Positions 17,039 through 26,080 of a stretch of 64,000 bases of DNA are shown piece by piece. Location: the NCBI RefSeq assembly GCF_017744675.1, contig NZ_JAGIAV010000004.1, positions 809,033-873,032 on the forward strand, written 5' to 3'. A model generated the notes under the pieces. It was not told the origin of the DNA. It saw nothing but the letters and a program-made list of their open reading frames with translations, and did no database searches. The stretch is from Flavobacterium sp. (GTDB taxonomy: Bacteria > Bacteroidota > Bacteroidia > Flavobacteriales > Flavobacteriaceae). Position numbers and translations under genes: made by a program. The first letter of the stretch is position 1, and every line of letters begins with the position of its first letter.

Positions 17039-17491
17039 ATGAAAACTCTTCTAAAGTCTCTTTTACTTTTCTTCCTAATTATTACTTATGGATGCGAAAA
17101 CAATAAATTGTGTACTACACCTCCAGCGGGGTTTTCTTTTGAGCTTGTAGACAAAACCACTGGAGAAAACTTATTTACTAACGGCACTTATAACAGTAAG
17201 GATATTATTGTAAAAAATTTAGATGATAGTTCTGCAAAAGTGGAGTTTAAATTGATCTCTGAAAATAATTATAATGTCCTTACTTTTTCTAGTATTGGTT
17301 GGAAAACAGAAACGATTAATTATTCTGTAAATATTGGGGAAAAGAAAATTTTTGAGTTTTATGTAAAGGCAAAGAGAATTACTAAAGATTGTTCTCATAC
17401 GGAATATGATGGTTTTGAAATTAAGAATGCCTCTTATCAATTTAATCAAAATACAGGTATTTATAAAATCTTAATTGACACATCTATTTAG
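17039..17491 (+). CDS. Small lipoprotein of unknown function
   Basis: 150 residues from the ATG at 17039; the frame is open to a TTG at 16970, but a -7 promoter box overlaps it and the lipoprotein signal begins at 17039. The signal ends at the cysteine in LIITYGCENN. The body is beta-rich with an immunoglobulin-like pattern (GFSFELVDKTTGENLF) and no family I recognise. It has its own promoter and terminator. Confidence 0.78.
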   Translation: MKTLLKSLLLFFLIITYGCENNKLCTTPPAGFSFELVDKTTGENLFTNGTYNSKDIIVKNLDDSSAKVEFKLISENNYNVLTFSSIGWKTETINYSVNIGEKKIFEFYVKAKRITKDCSHTEYDGFEIKNASYQFNQNTGIYKILIDTSI

Positions 17492-17500
17492 AATCTAATT

Positions 17501-17531
17501 AAAAAGAGAACTTAAAAAAAGCTCTCTTTTT
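17501..17531 (+). terminator. Rho-independent terminator
   Basis: AAAAAGAGA (17501-17509) pairs with TCTCTTTTT (17523-17531), with a T-run continuing to 17534. Confidence 0.8.
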
Positions 17532-17763
17532 TTTAAAAAATTACTTTCAAACTAACTTTTAGATAATCTAAAATCAGACGTTTTTTTTGTTTAAAAATTC
17601 TTTTCGAGACAAAAAACTCCTCATTTTTTATCATCTCAAAAATCACTTTAAAAAAAACGACGGAATTAATAGCCAACTATTACGATTTCAAAACGGTTTT
17701 TTCAACCAAAAAACGTCAATTTGTTACAAAATAAACGACTCTTCAAATTTTGTTAATGTACAA
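17532..17763. other. Gene-free AT-rich stretch
   Basis: No coding sequence is supported here; short frames are low-complexity. Together with the terminator before and the promoter after it makes up the 339-base gap before the thioredoxin gene. Two loosely similar AAACG / TTTTTTC words recur but no clear structure was found. Confidence 0.5.
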
Positions 17764-17792
17764 TTGGCATTCCATTTGTTTGTTTAACTTTG
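17764..17792 (+). promoter_or_regulatory. Promoter of the thioredoxin-tpiA unit
   Basis: TTG (17764-17766) followed after 18 bases by TAACTTTG (17785-17792) matches the -33/-7 Bacteroidota consensus; the start codon is at 17831. Confidence 0.6.
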
Positions 17793-17830
17793 TGAATTCA
17801 GTACCTTAATAAAAATAATTTTAATAAAAT

Positions 17831-18328
17831 ATGAAACAATTAGTCCTAGTCGCAATTGCGTTTATTACTTTTTCTTGCTCACAAGCTCAGAAAACAACTT
17901 TTTCTAAAGAAGCTTTGTCTGAAAAACTATCAGCAACAGATGGAAGCCAAGTTACTTTCAAAAACATCTTAAAAAAATATAAAGGAAAAACTTTGGTGAT
18001 CGAAGTTTGGGCTTCTTGGTGTGGAGACTGTGTAAAAGCAATGCCTAAATTAAAAGAATTGCAAGCTAATAATCCTGATGTATCTTACTTATTCCTTTCT
18101 GCTGATAAAACAGCTGATAAATGGAAAGCAGGAATCGAAAAACATGAGTTAAACAAAGGCGATCATTACATGATGAATGACGGTATGAAAGGTGTTTTTG
18201 GAAAAGCAATCGACTTAGATTGGATTCCGAGATATATCATAATTGACAAAACAGGTAAAATTGTTTTATACCGCGCTATAGAAACTGATTTCGAAAAAAT
18301 CAATTCTACTTTACAGTCATTGAAATAA
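17831..18328 (+). CDS. Thioredoxin-like (TlpA/ResA-type) lipoprotein
   Basis: 165 residues. An export signal ends at a cysteine in ITFSCSQAQ, so the protein is probably a periplasm-facing lipoprotein. The thioredoxin fold carries the redox motif WASWCGDC near residue 60 and the cis-proline region LDWIPRYIIIDKTG. Such proteins reduce or isomerise periplasmic disulfides. It lies about 100 bases before tpiA in the same direction. Confidence 0.9.
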   Translation: MKQLVLVAIAFITFSCSQAQKTTFSKEALSEKLSATDGSQVTFKNILKKYKGKTLVIEVWASWCGDCVKAMPKLKELQANNPDVSYLFLSADKTADKWKAGIEKHELNKGDHYMMNDGMKGVFGKAIDLDWIPRYIIIDKTGKIVLYRAIETDFEKINSTLQSLK

Positions 18329-18330
18329 TC

Positions 18331-18356
18331 TTTTCAATGTCAATTTCAATGTCAAA
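18331..18356. repeat. Short direct repeat TTTCAATGTCAA
   Basis: Two adjacent copies of a TTTCAATGTCAA word lie between the thioredoxin and tpiA genes, with a third degenerate copy beyond. Meaning unknown. Confidence 0.4.
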
Positions 18357-18425
18357 ATTTAAATATCAATTTGAACTTTGGCTTTACTTTAAACAAAAAA
18401 CAAAAAATAATATAAAACTACCAAA

Positions 18426-19178
18426 ATGAGAAAATCGATTGTTGCAGGAAACTGGAAAATGCATAAAAATGCAGCGCAAACTGAAGAGTTATTAAACGAG
18501 TTAATCGCTAAAATTCCAGCAAAAACTAATGCACAAGTAATTGTAGCGCCAACTTTTGTAAACTTACAAGCGGCAGCGACAAAATTAAAAAACACAACTA
18601 TTGGAGTTTCTGCTCAAAATGTTCACCAAGCTGAAGGTGGTGCTTTTACAGGAGAAATTTCTGCAGATATGTTAACTAGCATTGGCGTTAACACTGTAAT
18701 TTTAGGTCACTCAGAGCGTAGAGCTATTTTCCACGAAACAGATGCTTTAATCGCAAACAAAGTTGATACTGCTTTAAAACATGACATGACTGTTATTTTC
18801 TGTTTTGGAGAAGAATTAAAAGATCGCCAGTCTGGAAATCACTTCAACATTGTTGAAAATCAATTGCGCGATGGTGTATTCCATATTGCAAAAGAATCTT
18901 GGTCTAAAATTGTTTTAGCTTACGAACCAGTTTGGGCTATCGGAACTGGAGAAACTGCTTCGCCAGAGCAAGCTCAAGAAATGCACGAATTTATTAGAGA
19001 AACTATCCGTAAAGCTTTTGGAGCTGAAATTGCTGATGAAGTTTCTATTTTATACGGCGGTTCTGTAAAACCAGAAAACGCTAAAGAAATCTTCTCTAAA
19101 CCAGACGTAGATGGTGGTTTAATTGGAGGTGCTGCTTTAAAAGCAGATGATTTCTTAGCTATTGTTACAGCTATCTAA
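18426..19178 (+). CDS. tpiA: Triose-phosphate isomerase
   Basis: 250 residues, normal length. It interconverts glyceraldehyde-3-phosphate and dihydroxyacetone phosphate in glycolysis. Catalytic residues are N9 and K11 in GNWKMH, H95 in GHSERR and E167 in YEPVWAIGTG; the phosphate loop GGSVKPEN is intact. Confidence 0.97.
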   Translation: MRKSIVAGNWKMHKNAAQTEELLNELIAKIPAKTNAQVIVAPTFVNLQAAATKLKNTTIGVSAQNVHQAEGGAFTGEISADMLTSIGVNTVILGHSERRAIFHETDALIANKVDTALKHDMTVIFCFGEELKDRQSGNHFNIVENQLRDGVFHIAKESWSKIVLAYEPVWAIGTGETASPEQAQEMHEFIRETIRKAFGAEIADEVSILYGGSVKPENAKEIFSKPDVDGGLIGGAALKADDFLAIVTAI

Positions 19179-19226
19179 TTTTAGATTTTAGATTTTAGAT
19201 TTTAGATTTTAGATTTTAGATTTTAG
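19178..19226. repeat. Seven tandem copies of heptamer ATTTTAG
   Basis: Seven perfect ATTTTAG units run from 19178 (the last base of the tpiA stop codon) to 19226, then ATTTTGA. A likely variable-number repeat directly behind tpiA and before its terminator. Confidence 0.9.
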
Positions 19227-19244
19227 ATTTTGAATCTCACATAT

Positions 19245-19277
19245 AAAAAAAGCGTTCGCTGTGCGAACGCTTTTTTT
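19245..19277. terminator. Strong bidirectional terminator
   Basis: AAAAAAAGCGTTCGC and GCGAACGCTTTTTTT form a perfect stem of 15 bp around a TGT loop, with further pairing outward to 19242-19280. It serves tpiA on the plus strand and the gene at 19344 on the minus strand. Confidence 0.95.
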
Positions 19278-19343
19278 ATATTTCTATCTTTTCTCTTGCA
19301 TCTTTCATCTTTTCACATCTCACCTCTCACATTTCACAAAAGA

Positions 19344-21641
19344 TTAATTAATAAATGATTTCAAAAGCGGGCAATTGTATTGTTTAAACACTGATGTTGT
19401 TTTATAAAGCGAATAAAAATCTCGAAGTTCTTTTCCGGCTTTAAAAGCTGGTCTTTTATCATCTATAAAATCGGCATAATATCCGTAATAGTTGCATTCG
19501 AAAAGCATTAGGCTTGCCATGGCTTTTTCGTTGCTATTTTTAGACATTTTAAGCGCTTTTTGATAATATGATCTTGCCGTATTTAAATGAAAATAATTTC
19601 CGTTTTGATACTTCTTCTTATTCTCAGTGTTATCGCCATAAACGTAATCAATATAAGATTCTCCAGAGGTCCAATCGTAAGCGCTCATCATCCAGGAATT
19701 TCCTAAATACGAAACATTAAAATACGCATGCGCCAATTGTAAATTGCTTGTGGCAGTATTTTGCTTTTTCAACTGAATCAATTTGGCAATAAAATCTCTT
19801 TTATTAAAATGATAATCGAATTTGCGCTCTTCCTGTTTTTGAAGAATCTTTGGTTTAAACGGATCTTCGTTTAAATAATTTTTAAACTCATAATTTTTAT
19901 CCCAAAAGTCTTTTGGCATGCTGGCAAATGTCTCGTAAGCCAATTCGAGATTATTATTTCTAAAAGCAATGGTTCCTTTTAAATCTTTGTAGTAATTGAC
20001 ATCTGGCGCGATTGTTCCTGTGCAAAGATATTTTTCAAACGGCGTTTTATTTTCTTTCTTCTGTAAAGCCATTAATCGATCCATATCTTCAACCGTAGCA
20101 TGACGATCAAAATAACCTAAATAAGTGTAAAAATAAGGATTACTGTATGCTGAATATTCTCCTCCGTTTTTAATATCAGATTTCATAAAAAATAAACCTG
20201 CGGAAACTGCGTCGCCTTTTTTATAGAATTCTTCGCTTGCAATACGATACAAACTGTATAAATTTTTAAATAATCCGCTATCCTTTTCCACCAAATTTTC
20301 GATGGAATTGAAATACGTAAAAAGCTGGTTTTGCACTTTTTCATTCTTCAAATCATCTTGTTTTAAAGAAACCAAAGCCAAAAGCATGTTCTTCTGCATT
20401 TGTATAGACGGGTTGGCATTTGCAGAAATCATGGCAGTATATTTCTTTCCTAAATCTATTTCATCGTTTAAAAACAAAATCTGAGCGATTCCCGCACTTA
20501 AATAATCTCTTTGTTCACCAGAAGTTTTACTATGAATACTTATTAAAAAATCACGAACTTGTCTAAGATAAAATATATCTTTAGTATAATTTTTCGCTCT
20601 AGCAGTGGCATAATTTTCATACCAAATATCTCTGTCAAATACTACCGAAGGCGTTCCGTCATTGGTGTACTGAGGCGTTAAGATCCAGTCTTCGAGTTTG
20701 TTGATTTCTCTACCAATTAAAAAACTCAAAAGCAGGCTATTTGGGTTCAGTTCATAAACTTTTTGAATTGTTTTTAAATCAGGTGCCGGATTTCTAAGAC
20801 TTTCGATAGCCAAAATTATACTGCGTTCTTCATCATTTTTTGCCAAAGCCAAACTTTCGTTTGTCAGCTTCCAGTTATAATGCTGTAAAACGGCAAATGA
20901 TTTTTCTTCGCAAGAGGCAAATACTTTACTTAAAAGATAATTCTGCATTGGTAAATTGTCTATACACAACGCTTTATAATATAATCCCCAAGGTTTTAAA
21001 ATAGTATTTGATTCTTTGTCCAAATACGTATCATACAATCGAATAACTTCTTGTTTGTTTCCGCCATAAAAGCTGTTTCTTAGATACACAAACGCGTATC
21101 GCTGTTTTAAAAAATCGTCTTTAACCGATTTTATCTTTTTATCAAAATCAGAATCTATTGATACATTATTATACACTTTTCCATTAATATCACTCCAAGA
21201 TTCCCATTTACTATATTGAAGATTATTGTATTCTAAACTTTTAGCCAATACTATATATTTTAAAAAGGCTTTATTTCTGGACAATAACAATGCTTCAACA
21301 AATGTATTTTTACTAAATGTCTGTTTTAGCGTTTTACTTTCAAATGCATTCTGAAACTGTTCAGAATCTGTTGCATATAAGATCGCATAAATATCTTCGG
21401 GCTTAACGCCAGCGCCAAGTTTTTTCTGCCATTCTTTACAATTCAAATCCCAATCGGCTGTAGAAATTGTATTGGTCGAATAATACCAATCTGCCGAATA
21501 ATAAAACGGTGTTAGTCTAAAAAAGCCTTCTCTTTCTGCTTTAAACAAAGCCAAACGAGATGTTTCGGGCGAAACGCTCCATCCACAGGCAAAAGAAAGC
21601 TGAACACTCAACAGTAAAAACAAACTGCTAAAAACTTTCAT
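19344..21641 (-). CDS. Large exported protein of unknown function
   Basis: 765 residues from the ATG at 21639-21641, where a signal peptide begins (MKVFSSLFLLLSVQLSFACG); an ATG at 21692 lies inside the upstream gene. The mature part is rich in aromatic residues and helical pairs that resemble TPR-like repeats (RDFLISIHSKTSGEQRDYL, QLAHAYFNVSYLGNSW, ARSYYQKALKMSKNS near the C-terminus). No enzyme motif was found. It overlaps the upstream lipoprotein gene by 14 bases, so the two are translated together. Confidence 0.8.
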   Translation of the reverse strand: MKVFSSLFLLLSVQLSFACGWSVSPETSRLALFKAEREGFFRLTPFYYSADWYYSTNTISTADWDLNCKEWQKKLGAGVKPEDIYAILYATDSEQFQNAFESKTLKQTFSKNTFVEALLLSRNKAFLKYIVLAKSLEYNNLQYSKWESWSDINGKVYNNVSIDSDFDKKIKSVKDDFLKQRYAFVYLRNSFYGGNKQEVIRLYDTYLDKESNTILKPWGLYYKALCIDNLPMQNYLLSKVFASCEEKSFAVLQHYNWKLTNESLALAKNDEERSIILAIESLRNPAPDLKTIQKVYELNPNSLLLSFLIGREINKLEDWILTPQYTNDGTPSVVFDRDIWYENYATARAKNYTKDIFYLRQVRDFLISIHSKTSGEQRDYLSAGIAQILFLNDEIDLGKKYTAMISANANPSIQMQKNMLLALVSLKQDDLKNEKVQNQLFTYFNSIENLVEKDSGLFKNLYSLYRIASEEFYKKGDAVSAGLFFMKSDIKNGGEYSAYSNPYFYTYLGYFDRHATVEDMDRLMALQKKENKTPFEKYLCTGTIAPDVNYYKDLKGTIAFRNNNLELAYETFASMPKDFWDKNYEFKNYLNEDPFKPKILQKQEERKFDYHFNKRDFIAKLIQLKKQNTATSNLQLAHAYFNVSYLGNSWMMSAYDWTSGESYIDYVYGDNTENKKKYQNGNYFHLNTARSYYQKALKMSKNSNEKAMASLMLFECNYYGYYADFIDDKRPAFKAGKELRDFYSLYKTTSVFKQYNCPLLKSFIN

Positions 21642-22764
21642 AATATTTGGAAATATTCTGGATTCCATAATCTTTAATGTATTTTTTGTCAAAAGAGAAA
21701 AACGTTATTTTAGTCTGATTATCAATTGCGATTTTACTTTTAATAATTGAAATCATTTTTTCGAGTTCGGCGTCAGAAATTTTCTCAATCCTAATTTCAT
21801 CACCGTTTCGCAGATACGTTTGTCCAACCAAAATATCATCTTGCAGCAAATATTTGCCATCAGAAACTTTCTTAAGTTTTATCGTATCATTCAATATGTT
21901 TCCATAATCAGATAAAATTCCTTTAAACTGATTTCCTCTAAAAACAACGGCCCAACTGTACAACGGCAACGCTACATCTAGCTTCAATTTATAGTCGCTA
22001 TGCGTTATATATTGCTGCAATTCATTGCTTGTTCCTATAGAATTTTTAGTCTGCAAATCGTCTGGTTTCGAGATATTGTAACACATCAGCAGCCCTTTAT
22101 CTACTGGCGGAGTTCCCGCTTTTGTTGCATATTTATATTGCCATAAACGAATGGTAGCGGCAATCTTGGCATCTGGAAACTGATTTTTTACTTTTTCTAA
22201 TAAATAGAAATAATTTTTTCTCGATTTCTCTGTCCAATCACAATCAATCAAAATTTCTTTAAAATCAACTTTCAGTTTTGCCAATTCTAGCAATCTTATC
22301 GAGTCGTAATTGAGACTTTTATAATCTTTCTGTTTGTAATAGTCTTTTGGATATACAATTCCAGAGGCAATTCTTTCTGCTTTTCGTTCAATAATTTTCT
22401 GCCCTACTTCCTGGACACGTTTTGCAATTCGAATAGCCAGCGTATCCAACTGTTTTTTATTGGTATTTAAAACCACATCATTGGTAATAAAAATAGACGG
22501 TGTAATCTCTGGAGTATTTTCGTTAAACCAAACATTGTTGATTGTAGCAACAGGAAGCGCTTCTTTGGAATAGGGATTCCAATCGATGTCAAAAAAACGG
22601 ACATACATGTGTTTTATTCCAATTTTACTTATCAAAGAATCGTCTTCTTCTTGAAAATACAAATCGGTTTTCCAATAGCAAAAAGATCGTACAACATCAT
22701 GATCTTTTACGCACCCCATACCGTTTAAGACCAGAAAAAGCAAAATAATAACCGTATTCTTCAT
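21628..22764 (-). CDS. Lipoprotein with probable TIM-barrel-like domain
   Basis: 378 residues from the ATG at 22762-22764; the lipoprotein signal ends at the cysteine in VLNGMGCVKD. Segments such as GIKHMYVRFFDIDWN, FKEILIDCDWTEKSRKNYF and IAATIRLWQYKY repeat the strand-acidic pattern of (beta/alpha)8 glycoside hydrolase-like barrels, but I cannot name a family. Partner of the overlapping 765-residue exported protein; both are probably envelope proteins acting together. Confidence 0.75.
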   Translation of the reverse strand: MKNTVIILLFLVLNGMGCVKDHDVVRSFCYWKTDLYFQEEDDSLISKIGIKHMYVRFFDIDWNPYSKEALPVATINNVWFNENTPEITPSIFITNDVVLNTNKKQLDTLAIRIAKRVQEVGQKIIERKAERIASGIVYPKDYYKQKDYKSLNYDSIRLLELAKLKVDFKEILIDCDWTEKSRKNYFYLLEKVKNQFPDAKIAATIRLWQYKYATKAGTPPVDKGLLMCYNISKPDDLQTKNSIGTSNELQQYITHSDYKLKLDVALPLYSWAVVFRGNQFKGILSDYGNILNDTIKLKKVSDGKYLLQDDILVGQTYLRNGDEIRIEKISDAELEKMISIIKSKIAIDNQTKITFFSFDKKYIKDYGIQNISKYYESF

Positions 22765-22780
22765 AACATCAAAATTCCTA

Positions 22781-22788
22781 CAAAAGTA
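22781..22788 (-). promoter_or_regulatory. -7 box TACTTTTG of the unknown envelope pair
   Basis: Plus-strand CAAAAGTA reads TACTTTTG on the minus strand, 17 bases before the start codon at 22764. Confidence 0.45.
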
Positions 22789-22855
22789 TATCGAAATTAC
22801 CATTAATAAATATGAGAATCTGATTTATTTATGAACAAGTTTTGCTTTTGATTCT

Positions 22856-22863
22856 TACCTTTG
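22856..22863 (+). promoter_or_regulatory. -7 box TACCTTTG of prmA
   Basis: TACCTTTG matches TAnnTTTG, 17 bases before the prmA ATG. Confidence 0.5.
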
Positions 22864-22879
22864 CAAAAATTTTTATTTT

Positions 22880-23713
22880 ATGTCAAATATATATTTAGGA
22901 TATCATTTTACAATTGAACCAAAAGAACTTGGATCAGAAATTTTAGTGGCTGAATTGGGCGAAAAAGCGTTTGAAAGTTTTACGGAAACAGAAAACGGAA
23001 TTTCGGCTTTTGTGAAGAAAGATTTATGGGATGAGAATATCCTAGATGATATTTATATTTTACAGTCTGAGGAGTTTAAAATTGAATATACCATTGAAGA
23101 AATCGATCAGGTAAACTGGAACGAGGAATGGGAAAAGAACTTTGAACCAATTGATGTGGATGGAAAATGCCACGTTCGCGCTCCTTTTCATCCAAAAACT
23201 GATGCTGAGTTTGATATTGTAATCGAACCTAAAATGAGTTTTGGAACTGGTCATCACGAAACCACTCACATGATGATTCAGCATTTACTAGAAATGGACG
23301 TAAAAGGTTTGAAAACTCTTGACATGGGTTGCGGAACTGCAATTTTAGCTATTTTAGCCGAAATGAAAGGTGCAGAACCAATCGATGCTATTGATATTGA
23401 CAATTGGTGCTATTTGAACTCTATTGAAAATGCTGAACGCAATAATTGCAAACATATCAGCGTTTATGAAGGCGATGCCGCTTTATTGGCCGGAAAAAAA
23501 TACGATTTGATTATTGCCAATATCAATAGAAATATTTTGTTGAATGATATGCAGGCTTATGTTGACGCTTTAAATCCAAAGGGAGTTATTCTTTTTAGCG
23601 GTTTTTATGAAGAAGACATTCCGTTTATTGATGCTTCATGCGTAGAAAAAGGTTTAACTTATGTTAAAAAGCTACAGAGAAACAATTGGGTATCTTTAAA
23701 ATACGTAAATTAG
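22880..23713 (+). CDS. prmA: Ribosomal protein L11 methyltransferase
   Basis: 277 residues. PrmA trimethylates ribosomal protein L11. The N-terminal recognition domain is followed by the SAM site (FGTGHHETTHMM near residue 120, LDMGCGTAILAI near 147) and the catalytic-loop sequence DLIIANINRNIL. clpS follows 40 bases later on the same strand. Confidence 0.96.
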   Translation: MSNIYLGYHFTIEPKELGSEILVAELGEKAFESFTETENGISAFVKKDLWDENILDDIYILQSEEFKIEYTIEEIDQVNWNEEWEKNFEPIDVDGKCHVRAPFHPKTDAEFDIVIEPKMSFGTGHHETTHMMIQHLLEMDVKGLKTLDMGCGTAILAILAEMKGAEPIDAIDIDNWCYLNSIENAERNNCKHISVYEGDAALLAGKKYDLIIANINRNILLNDMQAYVDALNPKGVILFSGFYEEDIPFIDASCVEKGLTYVKKLQRNNWVSLKYVN

Positions 23714-23753
23714 ATTACTGATAATCAATTCAGTACAAAAACCTATATTAAAT

Positions 23754-24029
23754 ATGAGTACTAAAGAAAAAGTAAGAGAAAGAGTTCGCGAAAAAGAAGC
23801 CATTGCTTTTAATAACGAGATCATTGTGTATAATGATGATGTAAACACTTTTGATCACGTAATTGATACTCTTATGCGTGTTTGCGACCATACGGCAGAA
23901 CAAGCCGAACAATGCTCTCTGATTGTACATTACAACGGAAAATGCACTGTAAAGACAGGTCCGATTGAAAAACTTAAACCTCAATGCACACAACTTTTGG
24001 AAGCTGGTCTTAGCGCCGAAATTGTTTAA
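23754..24029 (+). CDS. clpS: ATP-dependent Clp protease adaptor ClpS
   Basis: 91 residues, normal length. ClpS hands N-degron substrates to ClpA/ClpC. The binding core is present: IVYNDDVNTFDHVIDTLMRV near residues 26-45 and HYNGKC later. It probably shares a transcript with prmA and ends at the strong hairpin at 24043-24091. Confidence 0.94.
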   Translation: MSTKEKVRERVREKEAIAFNNEIIVYNDDVNTFDHVIDTLMRVCDHTAEQAEQCSLIVHYNGKCTVKTGPIEKLKPQCTQLLEAGLSAEIV

Positions 24030-24042
24030 TTGCAAATAATTT

Positions 24043-24091
24043 AAAAAGCATTCTATTTTATTCTATATTTGGAAAAAATAGAATGCTTTTT
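24043..24091 (+). terminator. Terminator hairpin ending at the next start codon
   Basis: A perfect 17-bp stem AAAAAGCATTCTATTTT / AAAATAGAATGCTTTTT with a 15-base loop. It follows clpS and ends 2 bases before the ATG of the desaturase gene. The loop carries TATATTTG. Confidence 0.9.
24064..24071 (+). promoter_or_regulatory. -7 box TATATTTG inside the hairpin loop
   Basis: A perfect TAnnTTTG box 22 bases before the desaturase start codon, placed in the loop of the clpS terminator. No -33 TTG was found at the usual spacing. Confidence 0.45.
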
Positions 24092-24093
24092 TT

Positions 24094-25365
24094 ATGGAAG
24101 AATACGGAAAAATATTAATTATTGCAATGCCGGTTTTTTTAGTCTTAATTATTATTGAAAAAATTTACGGCATTTATATAAAAAACGACACTGCTCCATT
24201 AATAGACAGCGTATCGAGCATTAGTTCTGGCATTACCAATTCGGTTAAAGATGTTTTGGGTTTAAGCGTTACTTTTCTTTCTTATGAATGGCTCGTTTCT
24301 AAAATCGCATTACAGCATTTAGAAGCCAATGTTCTCTCCTATTGCATCGCTTTTTTTGTGATTGACTTTTATGGCTATTGGAGCCATCGTCTGGCACACC
24401 AAATTAATTTTCTTTGGAACAAACATGCCATACATCACAGTAGCGAAGAATTTAATCTCGCTTGCGCGCTTCGTCAGCCCATTGCGAGTTTGGTCAATCT
24501 TTTCACTTTTTTATTGATTCCTGCAGCGCTATTGGGTGTTCCTGCTTCTGTAATAGCTATTACGTTGCCTATTCATTTATTTTTGCAATTTTGGTATCAT
24601 ACCAAGCATATCAAGAAAATGGGATTTATTGAGCATATTCTAGTAACTCCTTCGCATCACCGTGTCCATCATGCCATTAATCCAGAATATTTAGACAAAA
24701 ACCACTCGCAGATTTTTATTTTTTGGGACAAACTTTTTGGTACTTTTCAAAAAGAATTAGACGATGTGCCACCCGTTTTCGGAATCACAAGGCCTGCCAA
24801 TACTTGGAATCCTATTAAAATAAATTTTCAGCATTTGAGCTTGCTCATAAAAGATGCTTGGCGCGCTCCAAAATGGAAAGACAAATTAACTATTTGGTTT
24901 AAGCCAACAGGCTGGCGCCCTGAAAATTTTGAAGAAAAATATCCTGTAAACAAAATTGAAAATGTTTTTGATTTTGAAAAATACGGCACGCAAAACTCTC
25001 AAAAACTAATCTACTGGTCTCTTGCACAAGTTTTAATAACATTACTATTTGTAAGCTATCTGTTTGACAACATTGCCAAAATCGGACTTCCAAATATTTT
25101 TATTTACGGCTTTTTTATTTTTATAACTATATATAGCTACACAGAGTTAATGGATAAAAATCGATTTGCTCTTTTGTTGGAAGGAATCCGATTAGGGATT
25201 GTAATTTGTATTATTGGCTATTATGGGGATTGGTTTGGTTTAAACCATGTAATTCCAATTAGTAATTATATTATTTTTACCTACCTGATCCTGTCTTTTT
25301 TAACGACACTTTATTTCGTCAATTTTGAATTTAAAACCAACCAAAACCAATACATCACTTCATAA
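24094..25365 (+). CDS. Sterol desaturase / fatty acid hydroxylase family membrane protein
   Basis: 423 residues. The three histidine boxes of the di-iron family are present: HRLAH (98-102), HAIHH (111-115) and HHRVHH (188-193). The N-terminal 170 residues are membrane-spanning and the C-terminal third adds about four more helices. The substrate is probably a membrane lipid; bacteria of this group make no sterols. It is followed 8 bases later by the lysoplasmalogenase gene, a pairing that fits ether or hydroxy-lipid metabolism. Confidence 0.9.
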   Translation: MEEYGKILIIAMPVFLVLIIIEKIYGIYIKNDTAPLIDSVSSISSGITNSVKDVLGLSVTFLSYEWLVSKIALQHLEANVLSYCIAFFVIDFYGYWSHRLAHQINFLWNKHAIHHSSEEFNLACALRQPIASLVNLFTFLLIPAALLGVPASVIAITLPIHLFLQFWYHTKHIKKMGFIEHILVTPSHHRVHHAINPEYLDKNHSQIFIFWDKLFGTFQKELDDVPPVFGITRPANTWNPIKINFQHLSLLIKDAWRAPKWKDKLTIWFKPTGWRPENFEEKYPVNKIENVFDFEKYGTQNSQKLIYWSLAQVLITLLFVSYLFDNIAKIGLPNIFIYGFFIFITIYSYTELMDKNRFALLLEGIRLGIVICIIGYYGDWFGLNHVIPISNYIIFTYLILSFLTTLYFVNFEFKTNQNQYITS

Positions 25366-25373
25366 CCCCTATT

Positions 25374-26060
25374 ATGAGAAACTCTTCCTTTTTCAAAATT
25401 TATGTCGCATTTAGTATAGTTTATCTCATTGTTCTACTTTTTGGCTACGAGCGATTTGACCTTTTTCTTAAACCCATTTTAATGCCTATTATTGGTTTTG
25501 GAGCCTTTTTCTATAAAAAATTTCAGAGCAAGAATATTTTACTGGCAGCATTAGCACTTTCATGGCTTGGAGATGTAATCTTGCTTTTTACCGACCTTGG
25601 AGAGATTTACTTTATATTAGGACTTGTATGTTTTCTTAGTGCTCATGTCGTGTACTGCGTTCTTTTTAATAAGCAGAAAAGAATTAGAAAAAAACAAAAT
25701 AAACCGCTTTTTATATTGGGCAGCATCTTAATTGCGATCTATTTAATCGGAATGGTTTCTGTTTTAATGCCTTATTTAGGCGAACTTGAAATTCCGGTTT
25801 CTATTTACGCTTCGGTAATTTCAATTATGCTTTTGTTTGCTTTCAACGGATTCTTGGTTTGGGAGAAACCTGGAAATCAGCTTGTTTTTTTTGGAGCGCT
25901 TTTCTTTGTAATTTCTGATAGCATTTTGGCCGTAAATAAATTTTATGCTCCAATTCCTAAAAGCTCTTTTTTTATAATGCTAACGTATCTTCTGGCACAA
26001 TATCTGATTGTAGTTGGTGTTTTAAAACTAAATCCAAAAAAAGCAAAACAAGCCGTTTAA
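25374..26060 (+). CDS. Lysoplasmalogenase (YhhN family)
   Basis: 228 residues with about eight hydrophobic helices. Family motifs are ALSWLGDVILLF near residues 61-72 and FVISDSILAVNKF in the C-terminal half, carrying the conserved acidic residues. YhhN/TMEM86 proteins hydrolyse lysoplasmalogens in the membrane. It shares a transcript with the desaturase gene. Confidence 0.9.
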   Translation: MRNSSFFKIYVAFSIVYLIVLLFGYERFDLFLKPILMPIIGFGAFFYKKFQSKNILLAALALSWLGDVILLFTDLGEIYFILGLVCFLSAHVVYCVLFNKQKRIRKKQNKPLFILGSILIAIYLIGMVSVLMPYLGELEIPVSIYASVISIMLLFAFNGFLVWEKPGNQLVFFGALFFVISDSILAVNKFYAPIPKSSFFIMLTYLLAQYLIVVGVLKLNPKKAKQAV

Positions 26061-26080
26061 CTTTCGCAATAACCTTAACC

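Noticed and set aside
19178..19226. CRISPR or attachment site
   Set aside because: Simple heptamer tandem repeat without spacers or an integrase.
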